Positions 49,025 to 58,217 of a DNA stretch of 64,000 bases are shown in pieces; within the stretch, counting starts at the first letter, position 1; each line of letters begins with the position of its first letter. A program made the position numbers and the translations under genes. Under the pieces are notes generated by a model that worked only from the letters and a program-made list of their open reading frames with translations, searched no databases and was not told where the DNA came from. The stretch covers positions 1-64,000 of the forward strand of contig NZ_BAMW01000045.1 in NCBI RefSeq assembly GCF_000963945.1, in the 5' to 3' direction. Source of the DNA: Acetobacter indonesiensis (lineage in GTDB: Bacteria; Pseudomonadota; Alphaproteobacteria; Acetobacterales; Acetobacteraceae).

Positions 49025-49693
49025 TCAGTGATAACGGCGGATAAGTCCTGCTAGCTTGCCCTGAATTTTCAGGCGTTCTGCCGGAACAATCCGTGTTTCG
49101 TAATTTGGGTTGGCTGGTTCCAGAGCAATTGTATTGCCCTTACGGCGCAGACGTTTGAGTGTCACATCATTATCGTCAATTAGCGCGACAATAATCTGGC
49201 CATTTTCCACGCTTTCTGTGCGACGGATAACGACATAATCTCCGTCCATGATGCCCGCATCAATCATGGAATCACCTGTTACTTCCAACGCATAATAATC
49301 GCCGGTGCCAACCAGTGTCATCGGGATATCAAGGAAAGAATCGGTATCTGCCATTGCCTCAATAGGCAAACCCGCAGCGATACGCCCATAAAGCGGTACT
49401 TTGAGTGTCTGTGCGTTCGCGCGGGAGAAGTCCGCTCGGACGACATTGGACGGCAATGTTTCCGGTGTAGCCTGAGCCATTTCAGGAAGCTGGATGACTT
49501 CGAGCGCACGGGCGCGATGATGGTGGCGACGCAGAAAGCCACGTTCTTCAAGGCCGGAAATAAGACGATGGATACCTGATTTGGAGCGGAGCCCCATGGC
49601 TTCCTTCATTTCATCAAACGAAGGAGAGAAGCCGGTCTGCTTAAGGTGCGAATCAATAAAGAGCAGAAGTTTGTGCTGTTTACGTGTCAGCAT
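49025..49693 (-). CDS. lexA: LexA repressor
   Basis: Represses SOS genes and cleaves itself when RecA is activated. In 222 residues the winged helix-turn-helix comes first (TRKQHKLL...SPSFDEM), the cleavage site is Ala107-Gly108, and the catalytic pair is Ser142 (in GDSM) and Lys180. The ATG at 49693 gives the usual MLTRKQ opening; a longer start at 49702 adds only three residues. Its own promoter carries an SOS box (49737-49751), so it is probably autoregulated. It converges with bioCD. Confidence 0.96.
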   Translation of the reverse strand: MLTRKQHKLLLFIDSHLKQTGFSPSFDEMKEAMGLRSKSGIHRLISGLEERGFLRRHHHRARALEVIQLPEMAQATPETLPSNVVRADFSRANAQTLKVPLYGRIAAGLPIEAMADTDSFLDIPMTLVGTGDYYALEVTGDSMIDAGIMDGDYVVIRRTESVENGQIIVALIDDNDVTLKRLRRKGNTIALEPANPNYETRIVPAERLKIQGKLAGLIRRYH

Positions 49694-49736
49694 CAGGGGC
49701 ACCTCGGGGCAGGATTAAGCGATTTATTTTGTATTT

Positions 49737-49751
49737 GTTCTATATAGGTTC
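49737..49751 (-). promoter_or_regulatory. LexA (SOS) box in the lexA promoter
   Basis: GTTC-TATATAG-GTTC on the plus strand (GAAC-N7-GAAC on the coding strand) is the alphaproteobacterial SOS box, 4+7+4 with both halves perfect. It lies 44 bases before the lexA start and covers the promoter's -10 hexamer, so binding would block polymerase. Confidence 0.85.
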
Positions 49752-49765
49752 TCTTTTTGGGTCAA
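49737..49765 (-). promoter_or_regulatory. Probable lexA promoter
   Basis: On the minus strand TTGACC (49765-49760) and TAGAAC (49742-49737) are separated by exactly 17 bases, a good sigma-70-type spacing. The -10 overlaps the SOS box. Confidence 0.6.
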
Positions 49766-49941
49766 GGAGTTATTCATCATTGATGGCCGATTTTCAGGTC
49801 GTGAAGAGAAAGGTTTACGCACGTAGTCTTCAGCTTCGGGGCTGCATCCGGCTCCTGTCTGTTTTCGCATCATGCTTTTCGGGTTAAGGCTTTGCACGAT
49901 CAAAAACCAATTCGCTGCTGATTAGCCGGTTTAGTCGGTTC

Positions 49942-51273
49942 ATGAAGGCTGGTCTGCGGAGAGAAATGATTTTCTGTAACAGCATCTTCTGGGGGCGGCT
50001 TTCTGCTTTTGCTGCATTTGCGCTCTCGGCATCGGGTCTTGTTATTCAGGCTGCTTATGCAGAAGAAAATTCCTTTGCTGACAAATTGACGGGCCAGTGG
50101 GGCGGGTGGCGAACAACGCTTTTCAATCAGGGGCTTGATCTGGAAATCAATGACCAGAATGAATTCTGGGGTGTGCCGGTGGGTGGAAGTGAACCCACAC
50201 AGACTTATATCGGTGTGACCACGGCCGAACTTTCTTTTAATTTGAAGAAACTGACCGGTTTAACCTTAGGCACACTCACTATCAGCGGCGTGGATATCAG
50301 AGGAAGGCCGTTCAGCAATAAGCCACTTTATGTATTTAATCAGGTCTCAGGGATTGAGGCGGACGACAACCTCAGGTTGTATGAAGTGTCATATGATCAA
50401 AAATTTTATCATGATCGATTGGATGTTCGGGTAGGAAAGCTGGATCTTAGCCGTGATTTTATGGGGAGCGAGACGGCGCAGAACTTTCTGAATGCATCAT
50501 TTTCCTGGCCAATGCTGCCAGATAATAACCTTTATGATCAAGGGCCTGCGTCGCCTTTGGCCACGCCAGCAATAAGAGTGAAATACCAGCCAAGCACCAG
50601 ATGGTCGGTTTTCGCAGCAGTGGGGGATGATAACCCGATAGGGGCCGGGTTCATCAATGAAGGTGATCCATGGAACCAGAATCAGGACCCAAGCGGCACA
50701 CGGTTCCATTTTGGGACAGGCACATTGATGTTTTTGGAAGCCCAGTATCGCAGGGACGACGTCGCTTACCCCGGCACGTTTAAGGTGGGAGGCTTTGGTG
50801 ATACCGGGCGCTTCCCTGATCAGGCGTCGCTTGAAATGCGCCACAAGGGAAACTGGGCGCTATATGGCATAGCAGATCAGATGCTCGCGAAGTTTTCTGA
50901 CACGCAAAACCTGACGGTTTTTGTCCGGGCTACAGGCACGGGGTTGGCTGACCGTAATCAGATTGTATACGCAGTTGATGCTGGCATTGTGCTGAACGCC
51001 CCCTTTCGCCGTGCAAATGATTCGGTGGGGTTAGGTTTTGGTGTCGGTGCGCCCAGTGGCGTTCTGGCGCGTTCTGAACGGCGCTCGCATGAAATTCCCC
51101 AAGGAAACGAATATCACCTTGAACTGACATATCAGTGGCAGGCTTGTCCTTGGCTGCTAATACAGCCCGATATTCAGGGTATTTTGTCACCTAGTGGGGG
51201 CGTGGTGGATGATGATGGGCGCCGTGTGCATGACGAAGCGATTTTCGGCATGCACTCAAGCGTATCTTTTTAG
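49942..51273 (+). CDS. Carbohydrate-selective porin, OprB family
   Basis: An outer-membrane channel of 443 residues, probably for sugar uptake. A signal peptide ends near AAYA|EENS; after it comes the family's opening GQWGGWRTTLFNQGLDLE, then beta-rich segments with many aromatic residues, and a final Phe (SSVSF) typical of barrel termini. The ATG at 49942 gives a longer N-terminus; an ATG at 49966 close behind GGAGAG is also likely. It shares its upstream gap with lexA. No sugar-metabolism genes adjoin it. Confidence 0.88.
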   Translation: MKAGLRREMIFCNSIFWGRLSAFAAFALSASGLVIQAAYAEENSFADKLTGQWGGWRTTLFNQGLDLEINDQNEFWGVPVGGSEPTQTYIGVTTAELSFNLKKLTGLTLGTLTISGVDIRGRPFSNKPLYVFNQVSGIEADDNLRLYEVSYDQKFYHDRLDVRVGKLDLSRDFMGSETAQNFLNASFSWPMLPDNNLYDQGPASPLATPAIRVKYQPSTRWSVFAAVGDDNPIGAGFINEGDPWNQNQDPSGTRFHFGTGTLMFLEAQYRRDDVAYPGTFKVGGFGDTGRFPDQASLEMRHKGNWALYGIADQMLAKFSDTQNLTVFVRATGTGLADRNQIVYAVDAGIVLNAPFRRANDSVGLGFGVGAPSGVLARSERRSHEIPQGNEYHLELTYQWQACPWLLIQPDIQGILSPSGGVVDDDGRRVHDEAIFGMHSSVSF

Positions 51274-51292
51274 TATTTGATTATAAAGTATT

Positions 51293-52492
51293 TTAGGGAA
51301 GACGCATGATGTTGCATACCGTGCCAGCCTTAACGGCTGGTGCATGGGGAGCGCGAATAAGCAGCGCATTGCTTTTGGCCAGAATATTCAATTGGGCCGA
51401 ATCTTGAGACGCAAACGGTGTGGCAAGTGGAAGCTGACCATCGGGTTGCGGCGTTAGTGTGCACCGTAAAAAATCCTGCCTTTGATCATTCTGCTTCAGG
51501 TCACTCCCTAGAATGGCTGTTTCAGTTTCCAGTTTTTCACTGACCTTCTGGCCTATCAGGGCGCGGATGGCTGCCTGAACAAACACGAGCGAACACACCA
51601 TGGCAGCCACAGGGTTGCCGGGCAGGCCGATCATAGGGGTTTTGCCCAGTTGGCCTGACATAAGTGGTCGGCCCGGACGCATGGCAATTTTCCAGAAATC
51701 GAGTTCAAGTCCATGCGGCTTGAATGCGTCGCGCACCAAATCATAAGTGCCTACGCTGGCTCCGCCGATGGTGACCAGTAGATCAAGGTGGCTGGCGTGT
51801 TCTATGGCAGCAGAAAGAGACTCACCGTTATCACGTGCCACAGGAAGCAGGATGGCGTCCGCGCCCAGTGAATTAAGATAAGCCGTGACCATAAAGGCAC
51901 CGGAGTTGACGATGGAATCGGGTTGCGCAGGGTCCCCGGGTAAAATGATTTCATCTCCAGTGGCCAGAATGCCCACACGTGGACGGCGTGAGACCGTCAA
52001 CCACACATGGCCAGCTGCTGCGGCCAGCCCGATATCACGAGCAGTCAGCAAGTGACCGGCGGGAAGCACTGTTTCTCCCCGCTGAAAATCCTGCCCCTGT
52101 TTGCGAATGAATTGACCCTGTTGGCCATCTGCCAGCAGCGTGACGGTGTTTCCATCGCGTTGCATGTTTTCCTGGATCAGCACGGTATCAGCCCCGGTAG
52201 GGATCTGGCTGCCGGTAAATAGCCGGATACAGTGGCCTTTTGTGACGGTCAGGCTGGAGGGATGCCCGGCAGGGGCTTCCCCAATAATGGTGAGCGTCGC
52301 ACCCTTTTGTGCGTCTTCAGCGCAGACGGCGTATCCGTCCATTGAGGATACGGAAACGGGTGGATTTGAAAGGCGCGCGAGAAGCGGAGACGCAAGAACC
52401 CGACCACAGGCAGAGGCGATTGAAACCGTTTCCTGACCACAGGGGGCAAGTTTTTCAAGGATTCGGGCACGCGCAACTGCCACATCCAGCAT
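51293..52492 (-). CDS. moeA: Molybdopterin molybdenumtransferase
   Basis: Inserts molybdate into adenylated molybdopterin, the last step of basic cofactor synthesis. The 399 residues show the MoeA order: an N-terminal region with PVSVSSMDGYAV near 43-54, the LFTGSQIPTGADTV core near 90-103, a MoCF domain with GILATGDE and SGAFM, then GGASVGTYD and LPGNPVAAM, and a small C-terminal beta domain. It is convergent with the OprB porin gene (19 bases) and divergent from rpmG. Confidence 0.94.
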   Translation of the reverse strand: MLDVAVARARILEKLAPCGQETVSIASACGRVLASPLLARLSNPPVSVSSMDGYAVCAEDAQKGATLTIIGEAPAGHPSSLTVTKGHCIRLFTGSQIPTGADTVLIQENMQRDGNTVTLLADGQQGQFIRKQGQDFQRGETVLPAGHLLTARDIGLAAAAGHVWLTVSRRPRVGILATGDEIILPGDPAQPDSIVNSGAFMVTAYLNSLGADAILLPVARDNGESLSAAIEHASHLDLLVTIGGASVGTYDLVRDAFKPHGLELDFWKIAMRPGRPLMSGQLGKTPMIGLPGNPVAAMVCSLVFVQAAIRALIGQKVSEKLETETAILGSDLKQNDQRQDFLRCTLTPQPDGQLPLATPFASQDSAQLNILAKSNALLIRAPHAPAVKAGTVCNIMRLP

Positions 52493-52590
52493 GTTTTTTT
52501 ACTCCTTTTGGCAATTCCCACGCCAGAATGATGCAAGAATGCTTGACCTTTGGCTCTTGTATGCGCATTTTGCGCTCACTTGAACACCAC

Positions 52591-52607
52591 CCGGGCCTTT
52601 TGCCCGG
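52591..52607 (+). promoter_or_regulatory. Leader hairpin ahead of rpmG
   Basis: CCGGGC and GCCCGG form a six-base-pair stem with a CTTTT loop, about 27 bases before the rpmG start. It is followed by no T-tract. It may be a leader structure for L33 or a short attenuator. Confidence 0.35.
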
Positions 52608-52633
52608 ACTCATGATGCTCTGCTGAGGAAGCC

Positions 52634-52801
52634 ATGGCCAAGACCAATGTTATCAAGATCCGTCTCGTTTCCACGGCGGACACTGGTTATTTCTACGTCA
52701 CGAAGAAGAACGCTCGTGCGCATACCGGTAAAATGGAACTGAAGAAGTACGATCCCGTTGCGCGCAAGCACGTTGTGTTCCGCGAAGCGAAGATCAAATA
52801 A
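52634..52801 (+). CDS. rpmG: 50S ribosomal protein L33
   Basis: A 55-residue basic ribosomal protein, [18 protein letters not shown] at the start, ending VVFREAKIK. The sequence contains [10 protein letters not shown], a firm family signature, and lacks the zinc-binding Cys pairs, so it is the zinc-free type. The ATG at 52634 follows GAGGAAG. A terminator stands 30 bases after the stop, so it is a single-gene unit. Confidence 0.96.
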   Translation: MAKTNVIKIRLVSTADTGYFYVTKKNARAHTGKMELKKYDPVARKHVVFREAKIK

Positions 52802-52831
52802 TCATCTGCATTTTTGTGGATGATACAAATG

Positions 52832-52855
52832 CGGCACCCTCGGGTGCCGTTTTTT
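52832..52855 (+). terminator. Intrinsic terminator after rpmG
   Basis: CGGCACCC pairs with GGGTGCCG around a short TC loop, followed by a run of six T residues. Confidence 0.88.
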
Positions 52856-53029
52856 GTTGGTAAGCTTTGTTGATGTGATCATGGCCGCCACCCATGACGG
52901 CGTTTTCTTACGCAATAGAAAACCCCAGTGGACAGGCGCGGCTGCGCTGCCAACATCATGCCTGAACGCGCGTTTCCAGGATATTGGTAACAACTGCCAG
53001 AGAGTATGGTACTCGGTGAATCTTTCGCT

Positions 53030-53359
53030 TTAGTAAAGCGGGTCGCGCCGATCATACGGTACGACGATATCATTCTTGTCTGCCAGATTGAGCATGGCGC
53101 GGGCGCGCTCATCCAGCGTGTCTTTGTCGAGTGATTGTTCGTGGAGTCCATTAACGCGGCGACGCCACGCGGCCTGTTCAGCTAAAGAATCCTGCTGGGC
53201 CTGCTTGGCCTGATCAAGCAAAACAAGCTGCTGCTTGTAGGCTTTCATGCCATGGTCGCCCTGTGTGGCGTTCCAGCCGAAATACCCGGCAATGCCAAGA
53301 AAAACCAAAGGGGGAACAACAGCCCGCACTGTACGTCTGATGATACGACCTATCTGCAC
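53030..53359 (-). CDS. ftsB: Septum formation initiator protein FtsB (DivIC family)
   Basis: A small bitopic division protein that joins FtsL and FtsQ in the divisome. The 109 residues hold one membrane helix (about 14-29), then a coiled coil rich in Gln/Lys/Ala (about 40-70) and a short C-terminal region, DERARAMLNLADKNDIVVPYD, with the family's ARxxL-like pattern. It lies downstream of eno on the same strand, as in other Proteobacteria, but a terminator stands between them, so ftsB may have its own promoter. Confidence 0.85.
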   Translation of the reverse strand: MQIGRIIRRTVRAVVPPLVFLGIAGYFGWNATQGDHGMKAYKQQLVLLDQAKQAQQDSLAEQAAWRRRVNGLHEQSLDKDTLDERARAMLNLADKNDIVVPYDRRDPLY

Positions 53360-53460
53360 GCTGTTCCTGTCCTTTTCTGATCTGTCACATCAGGTTGCCA
53401 CGTCTCTATGTCTAAACCATGAACTGCTTGTCAGAAAAGCAAAAGCCTATGGGTAAGAGG

Positions 53461-53492
53461 CAAAAAAAGCCGCATGGATGTCCATGCGGCTT
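53461..53492 (-). terminator. Intrinsic terminator after the enolase gene
   Basis: AGCCGCATGGA and TCCATGCGGCT form an 11-base-pair stem with a very short loop; on the minus strand a T-run of seven follows. It lies 40 bases past the eno stop codon. Confidence 0.88.
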
Positions 53493-53531
53493 CTGGCGGT
53501 CTGGTGTCAGACCGTTTTGACGTAAGAAAAA

Positions 53532-54917
<1,386 letters not shown>

Positions 54918-54994
54918 CTAGTGGCAGCCTGTTGGGCTTTTCTGTCAACCAATCTATTGCAGGAAAGCGTGCAGAGGAGGCACACCGAACGCTC

Positions 54995-55471
54995 ATGAAA
55001 AGACTTCCGTTTGTGGCCGTCGTGCTGACAATGGCCGGATTACTGCCCTTTCTATTTGGTGCGTGCTGTATTGTTTTCTTCAATTCAGGGGTGCCGGTGC
55101 CCAATCTGCTAATGGGCTTTGTGTTTTACGGTGCGGTGTGCCTCACATTCTGGGGGGCGGTGCAGTGGGGGCTGGCGCTTGATCCGTCGCCCTCCATCAT
55201 CACGGCAGGGGCAGATCGGGTTGATACCATGCGCTTGGTGTTGGGAATTTTCCCCGCGCTGGCAGGGTGGGTGGCCGCCTATCTGGCGTTTGCATGGCAG
55301 CCTGTTGCGGGCGTGGCGGCTCTGGCCGTGGCCATGCCTGTGCTGGCTTTGGTTGAACGTGAAGGCTGGCGGCGGGGGGCCTTGCCTACCGGTTATATGG
55401 GCCTGCGCTGGATTGCGACGGCTGTGATGGAGTGCAGCCTGATTATTGTGCTGGTAGCCCGCGCGTTCTGA
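54995..55471 (+). CDS. DUF3429 membrane protein
   Basis: A 158-residue integral membrane protein with about five hydrophobic segments. The opening LPFVAVVLTMAGLLPF and the GAVQWG motif in the second half of helix two to three match the DUF3429 family, whose function is unknown. The ATG at 54995 is preceded by GGAGG at 14 bases; the frame runs 51 codons further up but without membrane-like sequence. Divergent from eno. Confidence 0.75.
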   Translation: MKRLPFVAVVLTMAGLLPFLFGACCIVFFNSGVPVPNLLMGFVFYGAVCLTFWGAVQWGLALDPSPSIITAGADRVDTMRLVLGIFPALAGWVAAYLAFAWQPVAGVAALAVAMPVLALVEREGWRRGALPTGYMGLRWIATAVMECSLIIVLVARAF

Positions 55472-55495
55472 CGGGGTAGTGAATGCGCCGGGGTG

Positions 55496-55512
55496 GCGTA
55501 TAACCTATACGC
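55496..55512. promoter_or_regulatory. Perfect inverted repeat upstream of thiO
   Basis: GCGTATA-ACC-TATACGC, seven-base arms with a three-base spacer, 75 bases before thiO. The palindrome GTTATAAC follows within a few bases (55513-55520). The layout suggests an operator or a promoter-proximal hairpin; no match to a TPP riboswitch was found in this gap. Confidence 0.45.
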
Positions 55513-55586
55513 GTTATAACAAACCAGCTTGAGTTTGAGATGCCCGATAGCGACCGCAAGGCAGGGTGTGAAAGGGGCAATGCACC

Positions 55587-56561
55587 ATGAGCAATAAGCC
55601 GCACATACTGGTAAAAGGGGCTGGCGTTGCTGGCATGACGGCAGCCGTCACGCTGGCAGAACGTGGCGGGGTGGTCACGCTGTATGACTCTGGTGGCCGT
55701 GTAGGAGCCGGAGCGTCCTGGATGGCGGGCGGAATGTTGGCCCCGTGGTGTGAAGCCGAATCAGCCCCGCCGGAAGTGACGGAGCAATCGATTGAGTCGG
55801 TGGACTGGTGGGCCGCCCATGTAACGGATGTCACGCGGGCAGGCAGCCTTGTGCTGGCCCCCGCACGTGACGTGGGCGAGATTGCCCGGTTTGGCCGCCG
55901 CACATCCCATTTTGAAACCATTGATGGTGCTGAAATTGCGCGTCTGGAACCAGACCTTGCTGGACGGTTTCATAAAGGTTTGTTTTTTACTGATGAAGGG
56001 CATGTTGACCCCCGCAAGGCACTGGTCGCTTTGCTGGCCCGCTTGGAAGCCCTAGGGGGAAAAGCCGTATTTTCTGCCGCGAATGAACCTGATGAAACTG
56101 GCTTTGACTGGGTGGTTGATTGCACAGGGCTGAACGTCAGGCAGGATTTACCAACCCTGCGCGGCGTACGCGGTGAAATGCTGCTACTCCGCTGCCCGGA
56201 TGTAGAGCTTCATCGTCCTGTCAGAATGCTGCACCCGCGTATTCCCATTTATATTGTGCCACGGGCGGATCATGTGTTCATGGTGGGTGCAACCATGATT
56301 GAGAGCGAAAATGCGGGCGGCATGACGGTGCGGTCCATGACGGAACTGCTGAATGCAGCGTGGACGCTGCATCCGGGTTTTGCCGAAGCTGAAATTCTGG
56401 AAATGGGCACCGGCTTGCGTCCGTCTTATCCGGATAACATGCCTCGTGTGGTGCAGGATGGCAGGCGCGTATTTGTTAACGGCATGTATCGGCATGGTTT
56501 TCTGCTTTCGCCAGCGCGGGCGCGTGAAGCGGCGGATATTATCTTCGGGCGGGCAGCCTAA
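55587..56561 (+). CDS. thiO: Glycine oxidase ThiO
   Basis: An FAD enzyme oxidising glycine to the imine used in thiazole synthesis. A dinucleotide-binding start, VKGAGVAGMTAAV with GAGVAG, an ASWMAGGMLAPW segment near 46-57 (characteristic of ThiO) and a late GLRPSYPDNMPRV and VNGMYRHGFLLSP identify it. At 324 residues it is a little short of the usual 370. It is the first gene of thiO-thiS-thiG-thiE; thiC, normally ahead of it, is absent. Confidence 0.9.
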   Translation: MSNKPHILVKGAGVAGMTAAVTLAERGGVVTLYDSGGRVGAGASWMAGGMLAPWCEAESAPPEVTEQSIESVDWWAAHVTDVTRAGSLVLAPARDVGEIARFGRRTSHFETIDGAEIARLEPDLAGRFHKGLFFTDEGHVDPRKALVALLARLEALGGKAVFSAANEPDETGFDWVVDCTGLNVRQDLPTLRGVRGEMLLLRCPDVELHRPVRMLHPRIPIYIVPRADHVFMVGATMIESENAGGMTVRSMTELLNAAWTLHPGFAEAEILEMGTGLRPSYPDNMPRVVQDGRRVFVNGMYRHGFLLSPARAREAADIIFGRAA

Positions 56562-56622
56562 AAGGTTGCACACCGACCATGCTGTGCTTACGTGCCGGGG
56601 ATGAGAAGGGGAGAATACCCGT

Positions 56623-56820
56623 ATGAAGATCATGGTGAATGATGAGGTTCATGAAGTTTCAGCCAGAACGCTGGCCGCGCTGATTGATGAACTCGGCTAT
56701 AGCGGCGCACGGATTGCCACAGCCATGAACGGGGATTTTGTTCCTGTACCACTGCGAGAAAAAACCGATCTGCGCGATGGTGCAAAAGTGGAAATTGTTG
56801 CCCCGATGCAGGGAGGCTGA
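56623..56820 (+). CDS. thiS: Sulfur-carrier protein ThiS
   Basis: A ubiquitin-like sulfur carrier for the thiazole of thiamine. It is 65 residues long, as usual for the family, and ends in the Gly-Gly (PMQGG) that is thiocarboxylated. ThiF, its activating enzyme, is not in the window. It lies three bases before thiG, and 61 after thiO. Confidence 0.93.
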   Translation: MKIMVNDEVHEVSARTLAALIDELGYSGARIATAMNGDFVPVPLREKTDLRDGAKVEIVAPMQGG

Positions 56821-56823
56821 GGC

Positions 56824-57600
56824 ATGACAGCCTTATTTTACGGTGTTGAACTCTCATCCCCTTTGATGCTGGGCACGGCGCAGTACCCCTCGCCCGATAT
56901 TTTGCGCGATGCGGTGCTGGCTGCCGAACCGGGTGTGGTGACGGTATCGCTGCGCCGCGAATCTGCGGGTGAACGGGCAGGGCAGGCATTCTGGACCCTG
57001 ATTCGGGATTTGGGTGTGCCAGTGCTGCCAAATACCGCCGGGTGCCATACGGTGAAGGAAGCTGTAACCACGGCCCATATGGCGCGTGAAGTGTTCGGCA
57101 CGGACTGGGTGAAGCTGGAAGTTATTGGCGAACTGGATACCCTTCAGCCAGACGTATTCGGTTTGGTTGAGGCAGCCCGTATTCTGACAGAAGACGGCTT
57201 CAAGGTGTTTCCCTATACCACGGAAGATCTGGTGGTGGCTGAGCGTCTGCTGGCTGCTGGCTGCGAAGTGCTGATGCCGTGGGGCGCGCCGATTGGGTCG
57301 GGTAAAGGGTTAAATAACGTGTTCGGCCTGCGTGCCCTACGCGCCCATTTCCCGGATGTGCCGTTGGTGGTGGATGCGGGTATTGGGGTGCCGTCCCACG
57401 CAGCGCAGGCGCTTGAACTTGGCTATGATGCTGTTCTGATTAACACCGCAGTAGCCAAGGCGGGAGACCCAGCCGTTATGGCGCGCGCCTTCCGGTTGGC
57501 GGTCGAGGCAGGTTCTCTGGCCCGAAAAGCTGACCCGATGGAGGAGCGTGACATGGCGGCTCCCTCTACCCCTGTTGTTGGAAAGGCCATGTTGGCATGA
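56824..57600 (+). CDS. thiG: Thiazole synthase
   Basis: Forms the thiazole phosphate from deoxyxylulose phosphate, ThiS-thiocarboxylate and dehydroglycine. A TIM barrel of 258 residues: the Schiff-base lysine lies in WVKLEVIGE near 98, and [12 protein letters not shown] near 154 plus [14 protein letters not shown] near 182 are the phosphate/substrate loops. The stop overlaps the thiE start by four bases. Confidence 0.96.
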   Translation: MTALFYGVELSSPLMLGTAQYPSPDILRDAVLAAEPGVVTVSLRRESAGERAGQAFWTLIRDLGVPVLPNTAGCHTVKEAVTTAHMAREVFGTDWVKLEVIGELDTLQPDVFGLVEAARILTEDGFKVFPYTTEDLVVAERLLAAGCEVLMPWGAPIGSGKGLNNVFGLRALRAHFPDVPLVVDAGIGVPSHAAQALELGYDAVLINTAVAKAGDPAVMARAFRLAVEAGSLARKADPMEERDMAAPSTPVVGKAMLA

Positions 57601-58217
57601 GCGCACTCCCCCAGAAAATTTACCCGGTTGTGGATACGGCAGAATGGGTCAACCGTCTGGGTGCGGCCGGTGCACGGTTTATTCAGTTGCGCGTCAAGGA
57701 TTACGCGCCAGATAAGTTGCTGGCTGAAATCAGACAGGCACACCAGTACGCTAAGCAGCATGGCGTCTGTCTGGTTTTGAATGACTACTGGCAGATTGCG
57801 CTGGATGAAGGAATTGATTACCTGCATCTGGGGCAGGAAGATCTGGATACAGCAGATCTGGCTGCTATTCGCAAGGCTGGTATCAGATTGGGTCTGAGCA
57901 CCCATAGCCACGAAGAACTTGACCGTGCGTTGGCCTGCAACCCTGACTATGTGGCGCTGGGCCCCATCTGGCCAACACGCCTGAAAAAAATGGCATTTGG
58001 GCCGCAGGGCGTGGAAAAGCTGACAGAGTGGAAAAAGCTGATTGGGGATCTGCCTTTGGTGGCAATCGGTGGTATCAGCTTTGACCGACTGCCGGCCTGT
58101 CTGGATGCTGGCGCAGATAGTGTCGCGGCTGTTTCAGACTTCACACAACATGCTGACCCTGAAGGGCAGGTCAAACGGTGGCTGGCGGAAGCTGACGGCG
58201 GCCTGACACAGCCTTAG
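57597..58217 (+). CDS. thiE: Thiamine phosphate synthase
   Basis: Couples the pyrimidine pyrophosphate to thiazole phosphate. The 206-residue barrel shows FIQLRVKD near 23-30, VLNDYWQIA near 58, LHLGQEDL near 77 and ALGPIWPT near 120. Compared with E. coli ThiE it is slightly shorter. The stop codon region overlaps the recG end by four bases in a convergent arrangement. Confidence 0.92.
   Translation: MSALPQKIYPVVDTAEWVNRLGAAGARFIQLRVKDYAPDKLLAEIRQAHQYAKQHGVCLVLNDYWQIALDEGIDYLHLGQEDLDTADLAAIRKAGIRLGLSTHSHEELDRALACNPDYVALGPIWPTRLKKMAFGPQGVEKLTEWKKLIGDLPLVAIGGISFDRLPACLDAGADSVAAVSDFTQHADPEGQVKRWLAEADGGLTQP

Noticed and set aside
52879-53151. A 90-codon frame on the minus strand between rpmG and ftsB
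   Set aside because: It largely overlaps ftsB out of frame and has no family match.
55472-55586. TPP riboswitch ahead of thiO
   Set aside because: GGGGTG and TTTGAGA occur, but the rest of the aptamer, including the ACCUGA and GGxUAAUxCC parts, is missing.
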